In this document: positions 35,915 through 45,184 of the stretch, in pieces
How positions within the stretch are numbered: the first letter of the stretch is position 1
Layout of the letters: each line of letters opens with the position of its first letter
Source of the DNA: Bacillus sp. FJAT-25509
Lineage (GTDB): Bacteria > Bacillota > Bacilli > Bacillales > Bacillaceae_G
Direction: 5' to 3'
DNA length: 64,000 bases
NCBI RefSeq assembly: GCF_001420605.1
Contig: NZ_LJIZ01000038.1
Location: 124,001-188,000 of the forward strand
Made by a program: the position numbers and the translations under genes
Notes under the pieces: generated by a model
What the model was told of the DNA's origin: nothing
The model's input: only the letters and a program-made list of their open reading frames with translations
Databases searched by the model: none

Positions 35915-35950
35915 AAATAAGCGAAAAGTTTATCTTTTCGCTTATTTATG
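35915..35950 (+). terminator. Intrinsic terminator after the HtrA gene
   Basis: AATAAGCGAAAAG and CTTTTCGCTTATT form a 13-bp stem around TTTAT. The T-run is short. Confidence 0.7.
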
Positions 35951-35973
35951 CAAACAGAAAGGGTGATTAGCGA

Positions 35974-36384
35974 ATGAGTAAATACCCATCAAGAGAAGAA
36001 ATTGGCAAAATTTTAAAATCAAGTAAAGTAATTGCAGTTGTTGGATTATCAGGAGACCCGTCTAAAACGTCCTATATGGTAAGTAAGGCAATGCAAGATG
36101 CTGGATATAAAATTATTCCAGTAAACCCAACGGTTGATACTGTATTAGGTGAAAAAGCGGTAGCGAGTTTAACAGAAATAAATGAAAAAGTTGATATTGT
36201 AAATGTATTTAGAAGACCTGAACACCTATTACCTGTAGCACAAGAGTTTCTTAAAATTGATTGTGATGTTTTCTTTGCACAGCTTGGAATCGAAAACGAA
36301 GAAGCATATCAATTGTTAAAAGAAAATGGTAAAACAGTCATTATGGATCGTTGTATTAAAGTAGAGCATGCAATGACTAGATAG
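35974..36384 (+). CDS. yneT: YneT-like CoA-binding protein
   Basis: 136 residues, a Rossmann-type CoA-binding domain as in succinyl-CoA synthetase alpha, with VIAVVGLSGDPSKTSYMVSKA near the N-terminus (motif in short: GLSGDPSKTS) and IPVNPTVD. It lacks the ligase partner domains, so it probably binds rather than makes CoA thioesters. In B. subtilis yneT is the gene upstream of parE, as here. Its terminator has been invaded by a repeat. Confidence 0.9.
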   Translation: MSKYPSREEIGKILKSSKVIAVVGLSGDPSKTSYMVSKAMQDAGYKIIPVNPTVDTVLGEKAVASLTEINEKVDIVNVFRRPEHLLPVAQEFLKIDCDVFFAQLGIENEEAYQLLKENGKTVIMDRCIKVEHAMTR

Positions 36385-36404
36385 GCCGTTAAAAAAGCTC
36401 ACTG

Positions 36405-36514
36405 TTTCAGACTAGCCGCCAAACGCTCTCGTTTCATGTAACACGGCTTCTCACTAGCCTTTGCGCCTGCAAGCAGTCTGAAAATCAAATTTTTGCAATT
36501 TGTTTTAAAATTTG
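36405..36514 (+). repeat. Terminator-associated repeat, copy C
   Basis: 110 bp, shorter and more diverged. It begins TTTCAGACTAGCC, has CCAAACGCTCTCG and GCGCCTGCAAG, then CAGTCTGAAAATCAAA and a tail like that of the other copies. GCTCACTG (36397-36404) to its left is repeated at 36515-36522 to its right, and is the left arm of the yneT terminator. Confidence 0.75.
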
Positions 36515-36542
36515 GCTCACTGTTAATCAGTGAGTTTTTTTA
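36515..36542 (+). terminator. Intrinsic terminator of yneT, left arm duplicated by copy C
   Basis: CTCACTG-TTAAT-CAGTGAG followed by eight T. The A-run that should precede the stem (AAAAAAGCTCACTG) lies on the other side of the repeat. Confidence 0.8.
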
Positions 36543-36811
36543 ACGGAAGATCGAGTAGGAATTAAGAAAATTTGGAAATACCGAGATATTGAGTAGACAA
36601 ACTTCAAATTATATAAGCAATTAAAGTGCCAGTTTAAATTTGAATTTTGTTAGCTAATTTATCAATTTTCAACTTTAAACCTGTATTTTCTTGATTCTAA
36701 AATCCAGCTTTTTATGAACTTGCCCTATTTTTTTTTTCATGTTCGACTTGTAAGTTAGGAAAAAAACCATTAACATGAACGATTAGAAGAAACATTTTAT
36801 TTATAATATGA
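36543..36811. other. Intergenic region upstream of the parE promoter
   Basis: AT-rich, no gene or repeat seen apart from the repeat copy C to its left and the promoter to its right. Confidence 0.4.
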
Positions 36812-36830
36812 TATAATGGAACAGATGTTC
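36812..36830 (+). promoter_or_regulatory. parE promoter -10 with LexA (DinR) box
   Basis: TATAAT (36812-36817) is followed at once by GAACAGATGTTC (36819-36830), an exact GAAC-N4-GTTC, the core of the Bacillus LexA box. The box would cover the transcription start. parEC belongs to the LexA regulon in B. subtilis, so SOS control is likely here too. The -35 is weak. Confidence 0.75.
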
Positions 36831-36865
36831 TTATGTAAGTGTTTAGTTAGAAAGGAGAAATGGTG

Positions 36866-38839
36866 TTGGCAAAGAATGAAACAACATATAACGAAGATGC
36901 GATACAGGTACTAGAAGGTTTAGAAGCTGTACGTAAACGACCTGGAATGTATATTGGCAGCACAGATAGTAGAGGTCTGCACCATTTAGTTTATGAAATC
37001 GTAGATAACTCTGTAGATGAAGCATTAGCTGGTCACGGGACACAAATAGATGTGATTATTCATAAAGATAATAGCTTAAGCGTAAAAGACCATGGTCGTG
37101 GGATGCCTACTGGAATGCACAAAATGGGAAAACCGACTCCAGAAATTATTTTAACTGTATTACACGCAGGTGGTAAGTTTGGACAAGGCGGCTACAAAAC
37201 AAGTGGTGGTCTACATGGTGTTGGTGCATCAGTAGTTAATGCTTTATCAGAATGGTTAACAGTTGAAATTCACCGTGAGGGAGCAATTTACAAGCAACGT
37301 TTTGAAAATGGAGGTAAAGCAGTAACTTCATTAGAAGTCGTTGGTAAGACAAAACGAACTGGTACGACGATCCACTTTAAACCAGATCCGACTATTTTTA
37401 GTACAACAAATTTCAACTTTGATACTTTATGTGAAAGACTTAGAGAGTCAGCTTTTTTATTAAAAGGTTTAAAAATTACAATTAAAGATGAACGACATGA
37501 TGCGTTCGAAGAGTTTTATTATGAAAACGGTATCGAAGCATTCGTATCGTATTTAAACGAAGAAAAAGAAGCATTACATCCTGTTGTTTTCTTTGAAGGA
37601 TTACAAAATAAAATAGAAGTTGAATTTTCGTTCCAATTTAACGATGGGTATTCAGAAACGATGCTTTCATTCGTAAACAATGTTCGTACAAAAGATGGTG
37701 GTACGCACGAAGTTGGTGCAAAAACCGCATTAACAAGAGCATTTAATGAATATGCAAGAAAAGTGAGTCTTTTAAAAGAAAAAGATAAAAATCTAGATGG
37801 AGCGGATATTCGTGAGGGATTAGCTGCAATTGTATCTGTAAGAATTCCTGAAGAGCTGCTTCAATTTGAGGGACAAACAAAAGGTAAATTAGGTACTAGT
37901 GAAGCAAGATCAGCTGTTGATTCAGTTGTTTCAGATCAATTAGCGTATTTCTTGGAGGAAAATCCAGACATTGCAACTTCATTAGTAAAAAAATCGATAA
38001 AAGCTTACCAAGCAAGAGAAGCTGCAAGAAAAGCACGAGAAGAAGCTAGAAGTGGTAAAAAGAGAAAGCGTTCAGAAACTTCTTTAAGCGGTAAGCTCAC
38101 ACCTGCACAGTCACGTAATCCACAGAAAAATGAATTATACCTAGTAGAGGGTGATTCAGCCGGTGGTAGTGCTAAACAAGGTCGTGATCGACGTTTTCAA
38201 GCAATCTTGCCTTTACGTGGTAAGGTAATCAATACCGAGAAGGCAAAACTAGCGGACATAATGAAAAATGAAGAGATTAATACAATTATTCATGCGATTG
38301 GTGCAGGAGTAGGTAGTGATTTTGACATTGAAGATGTTAACTATGACAAAATTGTTATTATGACCGATGCTGATACAGATGGAGCGCATATTCAAGTACT
38401 TTTATTAACTTTCTTTTACCGTTATATGAAGCCATTAGTAGAGGCTGGTAAAGTGTATATTGCCTTACCTCCTTTATACAAAGTAAGTAAAGGTACTGGA
38501 AAAAAAGAAGTAATTGAATATGCTTGGTCAGAGGTAGACCTACAAGATGCAATCAAAAAAGTTGGTAAAGGGTATATGATTCAGCGTTATAAAGGACTAG
38601 GTGAGATGAATGCTGACCAACTTTGGGACACAACGATGGATCCAGAAACTAGAACGCTTATTCGTGTGAAAATTGATGATGCCGCTAGAGCGGATCGTCG
38701 TGTAACTACTTTAATGGGCGACAAAGTTGAACCTAGACGTAAGTGGATTGAATCAAATGTAGTATTTGATTTAGATGAAGAAGATAAAATTTTAAACAAT
38801 GAGCAAGTTGAAGTAGAATCAGAAGGGAGCAATGTCTGA
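36866..38839 (+). CDS. parE: DNA topoisomerase IV subunit B
   Basis: ATPase subunit of topoisomerase IV, which separates daughter chromosomes. 657 residues from TTG 36866; the ATG at 36860 is only two or three bases from AAAGGAG, too close, and B. subtilis ParE also begins just before YNEDAIQVLEGLEAV. GHKL ATP site residues EIVDNSVDE and GGLHGVGASVVNA, and the Toprim motif YLVEGDSAGGSAKQGRDR, are present. The ParE-type sequence is clear (not GyrB). Overlaps parC by one base. Confidence 0.97.
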   Translation: MAKNETTYNEDAIQVLEGLEAVRKRPGMYIGSTDSRGLHHLVYEIVDNSVDEALAGHGTQIDVIIHKDNSLSVKDHGRGMPTGMHKMGKPTPEIILTVLHAGGKFGQGGYKTSGGLHGVGASVVNALSEWLTVEIHREGAIYKQRFENGGKAVTSLEVVGKTKRTGTTIHFKPDPTIFSTTNFNFDTLCERLRESAFLLKGLKITIKDERHDAFEEFYYENGIEAFVSYLNEEKEALHPVVFFEGLQNKIEVEFSFQFNDGYSETMLSFVNNVRTKDGGTHEVGAKTALTRAFNEYARKVSLLKEKDKNLDGADIREGLAAIVSVRIPEELLQFEGQTKGKLGTSEARSAVDSVVSDQLAYFLEENPDIATSLVKKSIKAYQAREAARKAREEARSGKKRKRSETSLSGKLTPAQSRNPQKNELYLVEGDSAGGSAKQGRDRRFQAILPLRGKVINTEKAKLADIMKNEEINTIIHAIGAGVGSDFDIEDVNYDKIVIMTDADTDGAHIQVLLLTFFYRYMKPLVEAGKVYIALPPLYKVSKGTGKKEVIEYAWSEVDLQDAIKKVGKGYMIQRYKGLGEMNADQLWDTTMDPETRTLIRVKIDDAARADRRVTTLMGDKVEPRRKWIESNVVFDLDEEDKILNNEQVEVESEGSNV

Positions 38840-41271
38840 TGCAATCATCGGAAAAATTATATAATATCCCTTTAGAAGATATAATAGGTGACCGTTTTGG
38901 TCGATATAGTAAATATATTATTCAAGAACGAGCATTACCGGATGCTCGTGACGGATTAAAGCCAGTTCAACGTCGTATTTTGTATTCAATGCACGTTGAA
39001 GGAAACACGCAAGACAAGCCTTACCGTAAATCTGCTAAAACAGTCGGAAACGTAATTGGTAATTACCATCCTCATGGTGATACTTCTGTTTATGATGCGA
39101 TGGTACGTCTAAGTCAAGATTGGAAATTACGAAATGTATTAGTTCAAATGCATGGGAATAACGGTAGTATTGATGGAGACCCGCCAGCAGCTATGCGTTA
39201 TACGGAAGCTAGGTTATCATCTATAGCAAGTGAACTATTGAGAGATATTGATAAAGAAACAGTTGATTTTGTGCCCAACTTTGATGATACAAGTATGGAA
39301 CCAGTGGTTTTACCATCAATGTTTCCAAATTTATTGGTTAATGGTAGCACGGGAATCTCTGCTGGATATGCAACAGAAATACCTTCGCACCACCTTGGAG
39401 AAGTTATCGATGCGACGATTATGCGCATTGAAAATAAAAACTGTACAGTAGATGAATTAATGACTGTAATTCACGGTCCTGATTTTGCTACTGGAGGGAT
39501 TATTCAAGGTGTAGATGGAATAAAAAAAGCTTATGAAACAGGAAAAGGAAAAATCATTATTCGAAGTCGTGTTCATACCGAGGATTTACGCGGTGGAAAA
39601 CAGGCATTAATCATTACAGAAATTCCTTCAGAAGTGAATAAAGCGAATTTAGTAAAGAAAATGGATGAGGTTCGTCTTGATCGAAAAGTTGATGGAATTA
39701 CGGAAGTACGTGATGAAACAGATCGTACTGGACTACGTATTGTCATTGAACTGAAAAAAGATGCAAATAATGAAGCAATTTTAAATTATTTATATAAAAA
39801 TACTGAGCTTCAAATACCTTATAACTTCAATATGGTTGCGATTTATAATCGTACACCAAAACAGATGTCATTACCTGCAATTCTTGATGCTTATATTGAA
39901 CATCAAAAAGAAGTTATTACAAATCGTTCAAACTTTGATTTAAGAAAAGCAAAAGCTCGCCAACATGTTGTAGAAGGCTTAATGAAGGCTTTATCGATTT
40001 TAGATGAAGTGATTACAACAATCCGTTCTGCAAATGATAAACGCGATGCAAAAGATAAGTTAATCGCTCAATTTGAGTTTACTGAACAACAAGCTGAAGC
40101 GATTGTAATGTTACAGTTATATCGTTTAACAAATACTGATATTACTGCATTACAAGAAGAAGCAGATGAGTTAGATAAAAAGATTAAACAGCTTGAAGCA
40201 ATTTTAAACAGTGAAGCAAAATTATTGTCAGTTATAAAAACAGACTTAAAGAAAATTCAGTTAAAATATGCAGACGACAGACGTTCGACAATTCAAGAAG
40301 AGATTGAAGAAATTAAAATTGCTAGAGAAGATATAATTGCTCAAGAAGACGTGATTGTCACTGTTACAAGTGAAGGATACGTTAAACGAACAAGTCCAAG
40401 ATCTTTTTCAGCTTCAAATGGTAAAGATTACGGTATGAAAGAAGGCGACCGTTTAATTTACCAAATAGAAAGTACAACGACAGATACACTAATTTTATTT
40501 ACGTCAAAAGGTAACTATTTATATTTACCAATTCATGAAATGCAGGATATCAGATGGAAAGATATGGGGCAACATGTTGCTAATATTATTCCTATTGAGC
40601 GTGATGAAGCAATTCTTTCTGCTACAGTCGTAAATAATTTTGAAGAAAATAAAGATTTTATTTTATTTGTCACTAAAAATGGTGTTGTAAAACGTACAAG
40701 TATACAGCAATTAAAAGTACAACGATATTCTAAACCACTTGTCGGTATGTCAATTAAGTCTGATGATTCCTTAATTTTTGCTGGTGTCATTTCAGAAACT
40801 GATCAAGTGTTGTTGGCTACAAATTCAGGATACACATTGATATTTAATGCAGAAGAGATTAGTATTCAAGGCTTAAGAGCTGGTGGAGTTAAAGGGATTA
40901 ACTTAAAGGATAATGATTTTGTTGTTTCTGCAGACAAGATTAGTAATGAAGTGAAAGAAATATTCTGTGCAACACATCGAGGGGCAATTAAAAAGATGAA
41001 ACTCGATACGATTCCTCAAAGTTCTAGAGGTACACGTGGTGTTAAAGTACTTCGAGATTTAAAAAATAATCCTCATATGTTAATTGGGGTATATGCAATA
41101 AATGAAAATGATATGTTTGCTTTATTAAGTAAATCCGGACAATTTGAGACAGTTGACCCAACTGATTTAAGAAATAGTGATCAGTATAGTAATGGTTCAT
41201 TTGTTATGGATACAGATGATTCTGGTGAAATAAAGACAATCATTCGATATAAAAAAGAAGAAAATAATTAA
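38839..41271 (+). CDS. parC: DNA topoisomerase IV subunit A
   Basis: DNA-cleaving subunit, 810 residues. The active-site Tyr121 lies in AMRYTEARL. The quinolone-determining region reads HPHGDTSVYDAMVR, with the usual Ser retained, so no classic resistance change is seen. The C-terminal half carries the DNA-wrapping beta-pinwheel repeats. TGATG overlap with parE couples the pair. A terminator follows directly. Confidence 0.97.
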   Translation: MQSSEKLYNIPLEDIIGDRFGRYSKYIIQERALPDARDGLKPVQRRILYSMHVEGNTQDKPYRKSAKTVGNVIGNYHPHGDTSVYDAMVRLSQDWKLRNVLVQMHGNNGSIDGDPPAAMRYTEARLSSIASELLRDIDKETVDFVPNFDDTSMEPVVLPSMFPNLLVNGSTGISAGYATEIPSHHLGEVIDATIMRIENKNCTVDELMTVIHGPDFATGGIIQGVDGIKKAYETGKGKIIIRSRVHTEDLRGGKQALIITEIPSEVNKANLVKKMDEVRLDRKVDGITEVRDETDRTGLRIVIELKKDANNEAILNYLYKNTELQIPYNFNMVAIYNRTPKQMSLPAILDAYIEHQKEVITNRSNFDLRKAKARQHVVEGLMKALSILDEVITTIRSANDKRDAKDKLIAQFEFTEQQAEAIVMLQLYRLTNTDITALQEEADELDKKIKQLEAILNSEAKLLSVIKTDLKKIQLKYADDRRSTIQEEIEEIKIAREDIIAQEDVIVTVTSEGYVKRTSPRSFSASNGKDYGMKEGDRLIYQIESTTTDTLILFTSKGNYLYLPIHEMQDIRWKDMGQHVANIIPIERDEAILSATVVNNFEENKDFILFVTKNGVVKRTSIQQLKVQRYSKPLVGMSIKSDDSLIFAGVISETDQVLLATNSGYTLIFNAEEISIQGLRAGGVKGINLKDNDFVVSADKISNEVKEIFCATHRGAIKKMKLDTIPQSSRGTRGVKVLRDLKNNPHMLIGVYAINENDMFALLSKSGQFETVDPTDLRNSDQYSNGSFVMDTDDSGEIKTIIRYKKEENN

Positions 41272-41312
41272 AAAAAAGACCTATTCCAAGCTATTTGGAA
41301 TAGGTTTTTTTG
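41272..41312 (+). terminator. Intrinsic terminator after parC
   Basis: ACCTATTCCA and TGGAATAGGT pair around a seven-base loop with A-run and T-run. Confidence 0.9.
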
Positions 41313-41457
41313 TCGAATTTGTCGAAAAAAGTAAAATGATACTAGTAAAATGATTTTTTAGGAATAAACCAAAGAAAACACATTAGAATCTATTAATTTT
41401 ATATTTCGAAAATAAGGAAAAAAGTTTTTTATTGATTATTTAATGGTAATAATTGCC

Positions 41458-41488
41458 TATAATAACAGAGAATCGACAGAATTGTCGA
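41458..41488 (+). promoter_or_regulatory. liv operon -10 with palindromic operator
   Basis: TATAAT at 41458-41463 is followed by TCGACAGAATTGTCGA (41473-41488), a perfect inverted repeat with 6-base arms and a 4-base centre, placed at about +3 to +18. Such a site would bind a repressor. The leader from here to the livJ start is about 120 bases. The regulator is not known. Confidence 0.5.
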
Positions 41489-41591
41489 AATATTTTGAAT
41501 CAAAAGAACTTGTCTAACGAAAAAATATAGCTTACTATTTTCTTAAGAATTTTAAATTTTCAAAAAAATAGGTTGTTAAGGGGGCGTACAT

Positions 41592-42773
41592 ATGGTTTTT
41601 AAAAAGGGATTTGCAATTTTAGCATCAGTATCGTTAACTGCGGGTATTTTAGCAGGCTGTGGTACTAGTAGTTCAAAGGATGGAAACCAAGTCATTAAAA
41701 TTGCTACAAATACTCCATTATCTGGTAATAATGCAATTTTAGGTGAATCCATTAAACTTGGAGCTCAGCTTGCATTAGAGGATCAAAAAGCAGCTTTCAA
41801 AAAATTAGGCTTTGATTTAAAGATTGTACCTTATGATGACCAAGGGGATCCGAAAAAAGGTGTAGCAAATGCTGAGCAGTTAGCTGCAGACAATAAAATC
41901 CTTGGTGTTGTAGGACACTTAAACTCTGGTGTAGCAATTCCTTCTTCTGTTAAGTATGAGAAAGACCATATCGTAATGGTATCTCCTTCAAATACTGCAA
42001 ATGAAGTAACTGATCGTGGATTAGGGGTAGTTAACCGAATTTGTGCTCGTGATGACTTCCAAGGTCCTGCAGGTGCAAATTTCGCTGTTAAAACTTTAAA
42101 AGCTAAAAATATTTTTATCATACAAGATAAAACACCTTACGGAACTGGTTTAGCAAATGAATTCAAAGCTGCTGCGGTGAAATTAGGCGTTAAAATTGTA
42201 GGTGAAGAAGGGATCTCAGTCGGTGATAAAGACTTTAGTGGTGTATTAAATAATGCGATTGCGAAAAAGCCTGATTTAGTATTCTTTGGTGGACTTTATG
42301 CTGAAGGAGGAATTTTATTAAAGCAAGCTCGTGAAAAAGGATTGAACATCCCATTCATGGGTGGAGATGGAATGGATTCTTCAGGTTTAGTTGACATCGC
42401 AGGAGATGCTGTTAAAAACTTCTACTATACTTCAGTAGCTGGTGACACGTTAAAAACAGATAAAGGTAAAGCTTTTGCTGATGCATACAAATCGAAATTT
42501 AATAAAAACATCGAATCGTTCTCATCTTACGGATATGATTCTGCTGGCGTTTTATTAGAAGGATTAAAAAATGCGATTAACGATAACAAAGGAAAAACGC
42601 CAACTCGTGAACAAGTTGAAAAAGCAGTACGTGCAGTCCAAGATTATGATGGTGTAGTAACTAAGGTTGGTTTCGACGATAAAGGTGACAACAAATACGC
42701 GAAAGTATTTATTTATACGTTTAAAGAAGCTAAATATCCTGGTACTCAAGAAGGGGAAGTTACTAAACCATAA
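41592..42773 (+). CDS. livJ: Branched-chain amino-acid ABC transporter, binding lipoprotein
   Basis: 393 residues. Signal peptide with lipobox LAGC (Cys23), so the mature protein is tethered to the outer face of the membrane. The rest is a type I periplasmic-binding fold (Peripla_BP_6) with GVVGHLNSGVAIPSS and GGLYAEGGILLKQARE. It collects leucine, isoleucine, valine or similar substrates for LivHMGF. GGGGGCG precedes the ATG. It is first in the five-gene operon, with a hairpin after it that should make it the most abundant product. Confidence 0.93.
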   Translation: MVFKKGFAILASVSLTAGILAGCGTSSSKDGNQVIKIATNTPLSGNNAILGESIKLGAQLALEDQKAAFKKLGFDLKIVPYDDQGDPKKGVANAEQLAADNKILGVVGHLNSGVAIPSSVKYEKDHIVMVSPSNTANEVTDRGLGVVNRICARDDFQGPAGANFAVKTLKAKNIFIIQDKTPYGTGLANEFKAAAVKLGVKIVGEEGISVGDKDFSGVLNNAIAKKPDLVFFGGLYAEGGILLKQAREKGLNIPFMGGDGMDSSGLVDIAGDAVKNFYYTSVAGDTLKTDKGKAFADAYKSKFNKNIESFSSYGYDSAGVLLEGLKNAINDNKGKTPTREQVEKAVRAVQDYDGVVTKVGFDDKGDNKYAKVFIYTFKEAKYPGTQEGEVTKP

Positions 42774-42796
42774 TTAGAAACAAACCCTACCAGTCA

Positions 42797-42833
42797 AAAA
42801 AAGAGTATCCCGTAAAACGTGATACTCTTTTTC
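42797..42833 (+). terminator. Hairpin between livJ and livH
   Basis: AAAAAGAGTATC and GATACTCTTTTT pair around a loop of about 11 bases. It sits inside the operon and probably limits transcription into the membrane and ATPase genes, keeping the binding protein in excess. Confidence 0.8.
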
Positions 42834-42906
42834 TCTAATTAAGGTGAGAAAATTGTAAAATTTTGGAAGTTGAAATAAACTATATTATTTATAGGAGGTC
42901 TAATAC

Positions 42907-43890
42907 ATGAATGAAGTAATCCAAACTCTACCTCAAGTACTAATAGACGGTCTTGTTTTAGGAGCAGTATATGCAATCGTAGCACTCGGTTACACGATGG
43001 TTTATGGGATATTGGAACTAATTAACTTTGCACATGGTGAAATATTCATGGCGGGTGCATTTATTGGTACTGCAGTATTAATTACATTTACTGGGTTAGG
43101 TTTATTAAGTAGTTTACCTGCAATTATCGTGTTAGCAATTGTTTTAATTATCGCTTCATTAGCAACTGGGTTCCTTGGAATGGGGATTGAAAGAGTAGCG
43201 TATCGCCCATTACGAAAAGCACCAAAATTAATTACATTAATTACAGCAATCGGTATTTCATTTTTACTACAAGATATCGTCCGTTTTATTGCTGAATTAA
43301 AAGAAGGAAATTACATTATTACTGGCCCATCACTATTTTCAGGACAACACCAAATTAAAACTAGCTCAATTCTTTCTTCATTTGGAAATGCACAAATTAA
43401 ATCAGCATCAATTATTATTTTAGTCGTTGCAGTTGTAATGATGATTTCATTAGATTACTTCATCAATAAAACAAAATGGGGTACAGCAATGCGTGCAGTT
43501 GCACAGGATCGTGAAACTGCATCATTAATGTCTGTAAATGTTAACAAAGTCATCTCATTAACATTCTTTTTAGGTTCTGGATTAGGTGGTGCAACTGGTG
43601 TCCTATTTGCATTACAGTACAACACAATTGATCCGTACATCGGTTTTATTTTAGGGCTAAAAGCATTTACAGCTGCAGTATTAGGTGGAATCGGAAATAT
43701 CCGTGGCGCGATGTTTGGCGGTTTATTAATCGGTGTAATTGAGGTGTTTGCAGCAACAAATTTATCAACTTTAACACATGGCATTTTCCCGTCAGAATAT
43801 AAAGATGTAGTTGCATTTGGAATTTTAATTCTAGTTCTAATATTCAAGCCAGAAGGTTTATTAGGTAAACCTGTAGCTGAGAAAGTGTAG
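42907..43890 (+). CDS. livH: Branched-chain amino-acid ABC transporter permease LivH
   Basis: 327 residues, about eight membrane helices, with the LivH motifs GYTMVYGILELINFAHGE (in short ELINFAHGE) and LGGIGNIRGAMFGG for ATPase contact. TAGGAGG before ATG. Forms the membrane channel with LivM. Confidence 0.95.
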   Translation: MNEVIQTLPQVLIDGLVLGAVYAIVALGYTMVYGILELINFAHGEIFMAGAFIGTAVLITFTGLGLLSSLPAIIVLAIVLIIASLATGFLGMGIERVAYRPLRKAPKLITLITAIGISFLLQDIVRFIAELKEGNYIITGPSLFSGQHQIKTSSILSSFGNAQIKSASIIILVVAVVMMISLDYFINKTKWGTAMRAVAQDRETASLMSVNVNKVISLTFFLGSGLGGATGVLFALQYNTIDPYIGFILGLKAFTAAVLGGIGNIRGAMFGGLLIGVIEVFAATNLSTLTHGIFPSEYKDVVAFGILILVLIFKPEGLLGKPVAEKV

Positions 43891-43899
43891 GTGAATTAG

Positions 43900-45168
43900 A
43901 TGAAGAGCTTATTAAGTGGGTTGAAACAATCAAACAAACTTCAAGGAATTTTCTTAGGAGCGTATATTGTTGTTACATCATTAGGATTATACCTATTGCA
44001 AGAATCTGTAACGGCATTTCTATTAATCTTGTTCTCACTTTACTTATTATATAAAACTAATTTTCCAGTCAAATTAAAATGGAGCATTGGAATACTAGTT
44101 TTAACGGTGATCATGCCGTATGTTGCATCACAAGGTACAGCTTTTGAATCATATATGGGTGTAGCTACTTTAGTTGGAATTTATGTAGCAATGGCACTTG
44201 GATTAAATGTAGTAGTTGGTTTAGCGGGTCTACTTGATTTAGGATTCGTTGCCTTCTTTGCAATCGGTTCATATACTTATGCAATTTTTTCGACTAAACA
44301 AGTTACGAATTTCTTACATTTTGATTTCCTTCCTTTTTCAGGAAACTCATTCTGGGTATTTATAATAATCGGTGGAATTATCGCTGCAATTGCAGGTGTA
44401 TTATTAGGTATTCCAGTACTTCGTGTAAAAGGTGATTATTTAGCAATTGTAACACTTGGATTTGGAGAAATTATACGAATTGTATTTAATAACTTAGATA
44501 AACCGGTAAATATTACTGGAGGAGCACAAGGGATTTCTTCTATTCCAGCTCCAACTATTTTTGGATTAGAGATTGATAGTTCTGGTCAATTTTATTATGT
44601 CGTGTTAGTTGTTTTAGCAATCGTCATTTTAGCTGTTACTAGATTACAAGATTCTAAACTTGGACGTTCTTGGAAGGCGGTACGTGAGAATGAAATCGCT
44701 GCACAAGCATCAGGTATTCACTTAGTACGTACGAAATTAATTGCATTTGCAATCGGTGCGTCTTTCTCAGGAATGATGGGAGTAGTATTCTCTGCAAAGC
44801 AAATGTTCATTGACCCAACAAGCTTTACGTTACTTGAATCGATTACGATCTTAGTAATGGTTATTTTAGGCGGAATGGGTAGTGTTCCAGGTGTCATCCT
44901 TGGAGCAGCACTTGTAACGATCTTAAATCTACAAGTATTAACAGAAGTAACAAACTATTTAAACCAATTAACATTAGATGGAGTCATTAATTTACCACCG
45001 GCTCTATCGCCTTCTAAAATGCAGCGTATGATTTTTGGGCTTATTTTAGTACTTGCAGCAATTTTCAGGCCAAAAGGATTATTGCCTGCCAAAAATAAGG
45101 TTGTTCCAAAAGAAGACGTCGTAGATCAAACTGTAGTCGAAGAAAATTCACGCACAGTTTCATTATAA
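43900..45168 (+). CDS. livM: Branched-chain amino-acid ABC transporter permease LivM
   Basis: 422 residues, about ten helices. The LivM core motifs are VVGLAGLLDLGFVAFFAIG (in short GLLDLGFVAF) and LGGMGSVPGVILGA. An extra N-terminal stretch of roughly 80 residues with helices precedes the core, common in Gram-positive LivM. Nine bases after livH; start has GTAGGTGAA. Confidence 0.95.
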   Translation: MKSLLSGLKQSNKLQGIFLGAYIVVTSLGLYLLQESVTAFLLILFSLYLLYKTNFPVKLKWSIGILVLTVIMPYVASQGTAFESYMGVATLVGIYVAMALGLNVVVGLAGLLDLGFVAFFAIGSYTYAIFSTKQVTNFLHFDFLPFSGNSFWVFIIIGGIIAAIAGVLLGIPVLRVKGDYLAIVTLGFGEIIRIVFNNLDKPVNITGGAQGISSIPAPTIFGLEIDSSGQFYYVVLVVLAIVILAVTRLQDSKLGRSWKAVRENEIAAQASGIHLVRTKLIAFAIGASFSGMMGVVFSAKQMFIDPTSFTLLESITILVMVILGGMGSVPGVILGAALVTILNLQVLTEVTNYLNQLTLDGVINLPPALSPSKMQRMIFGLILVLAAIFRPKGLLPAKNKVVPKEDVVDQTVVEENSRTVSL

Positions 45169-45184
45169 GAAAGGAGGTTATTAA

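Noticed and set aside
39070-39110. Quinolone-resistance change in ParC
   Set aside because: The determining region HPHGDTSVYDAMVR keeps the usual Ser and acidic residue.
41510-41570. CodY box ahead of livJ
   Set aside because: AATTTTAAATTTTC is only a partial match to AATTTTCWGAAAATT in a generally AT-rich region.
43455-43847. 130-codon minus-strand ORF inside livH
   Set aside because: Shadow of livH, which has strong motifs and a ribosome site in the operon.
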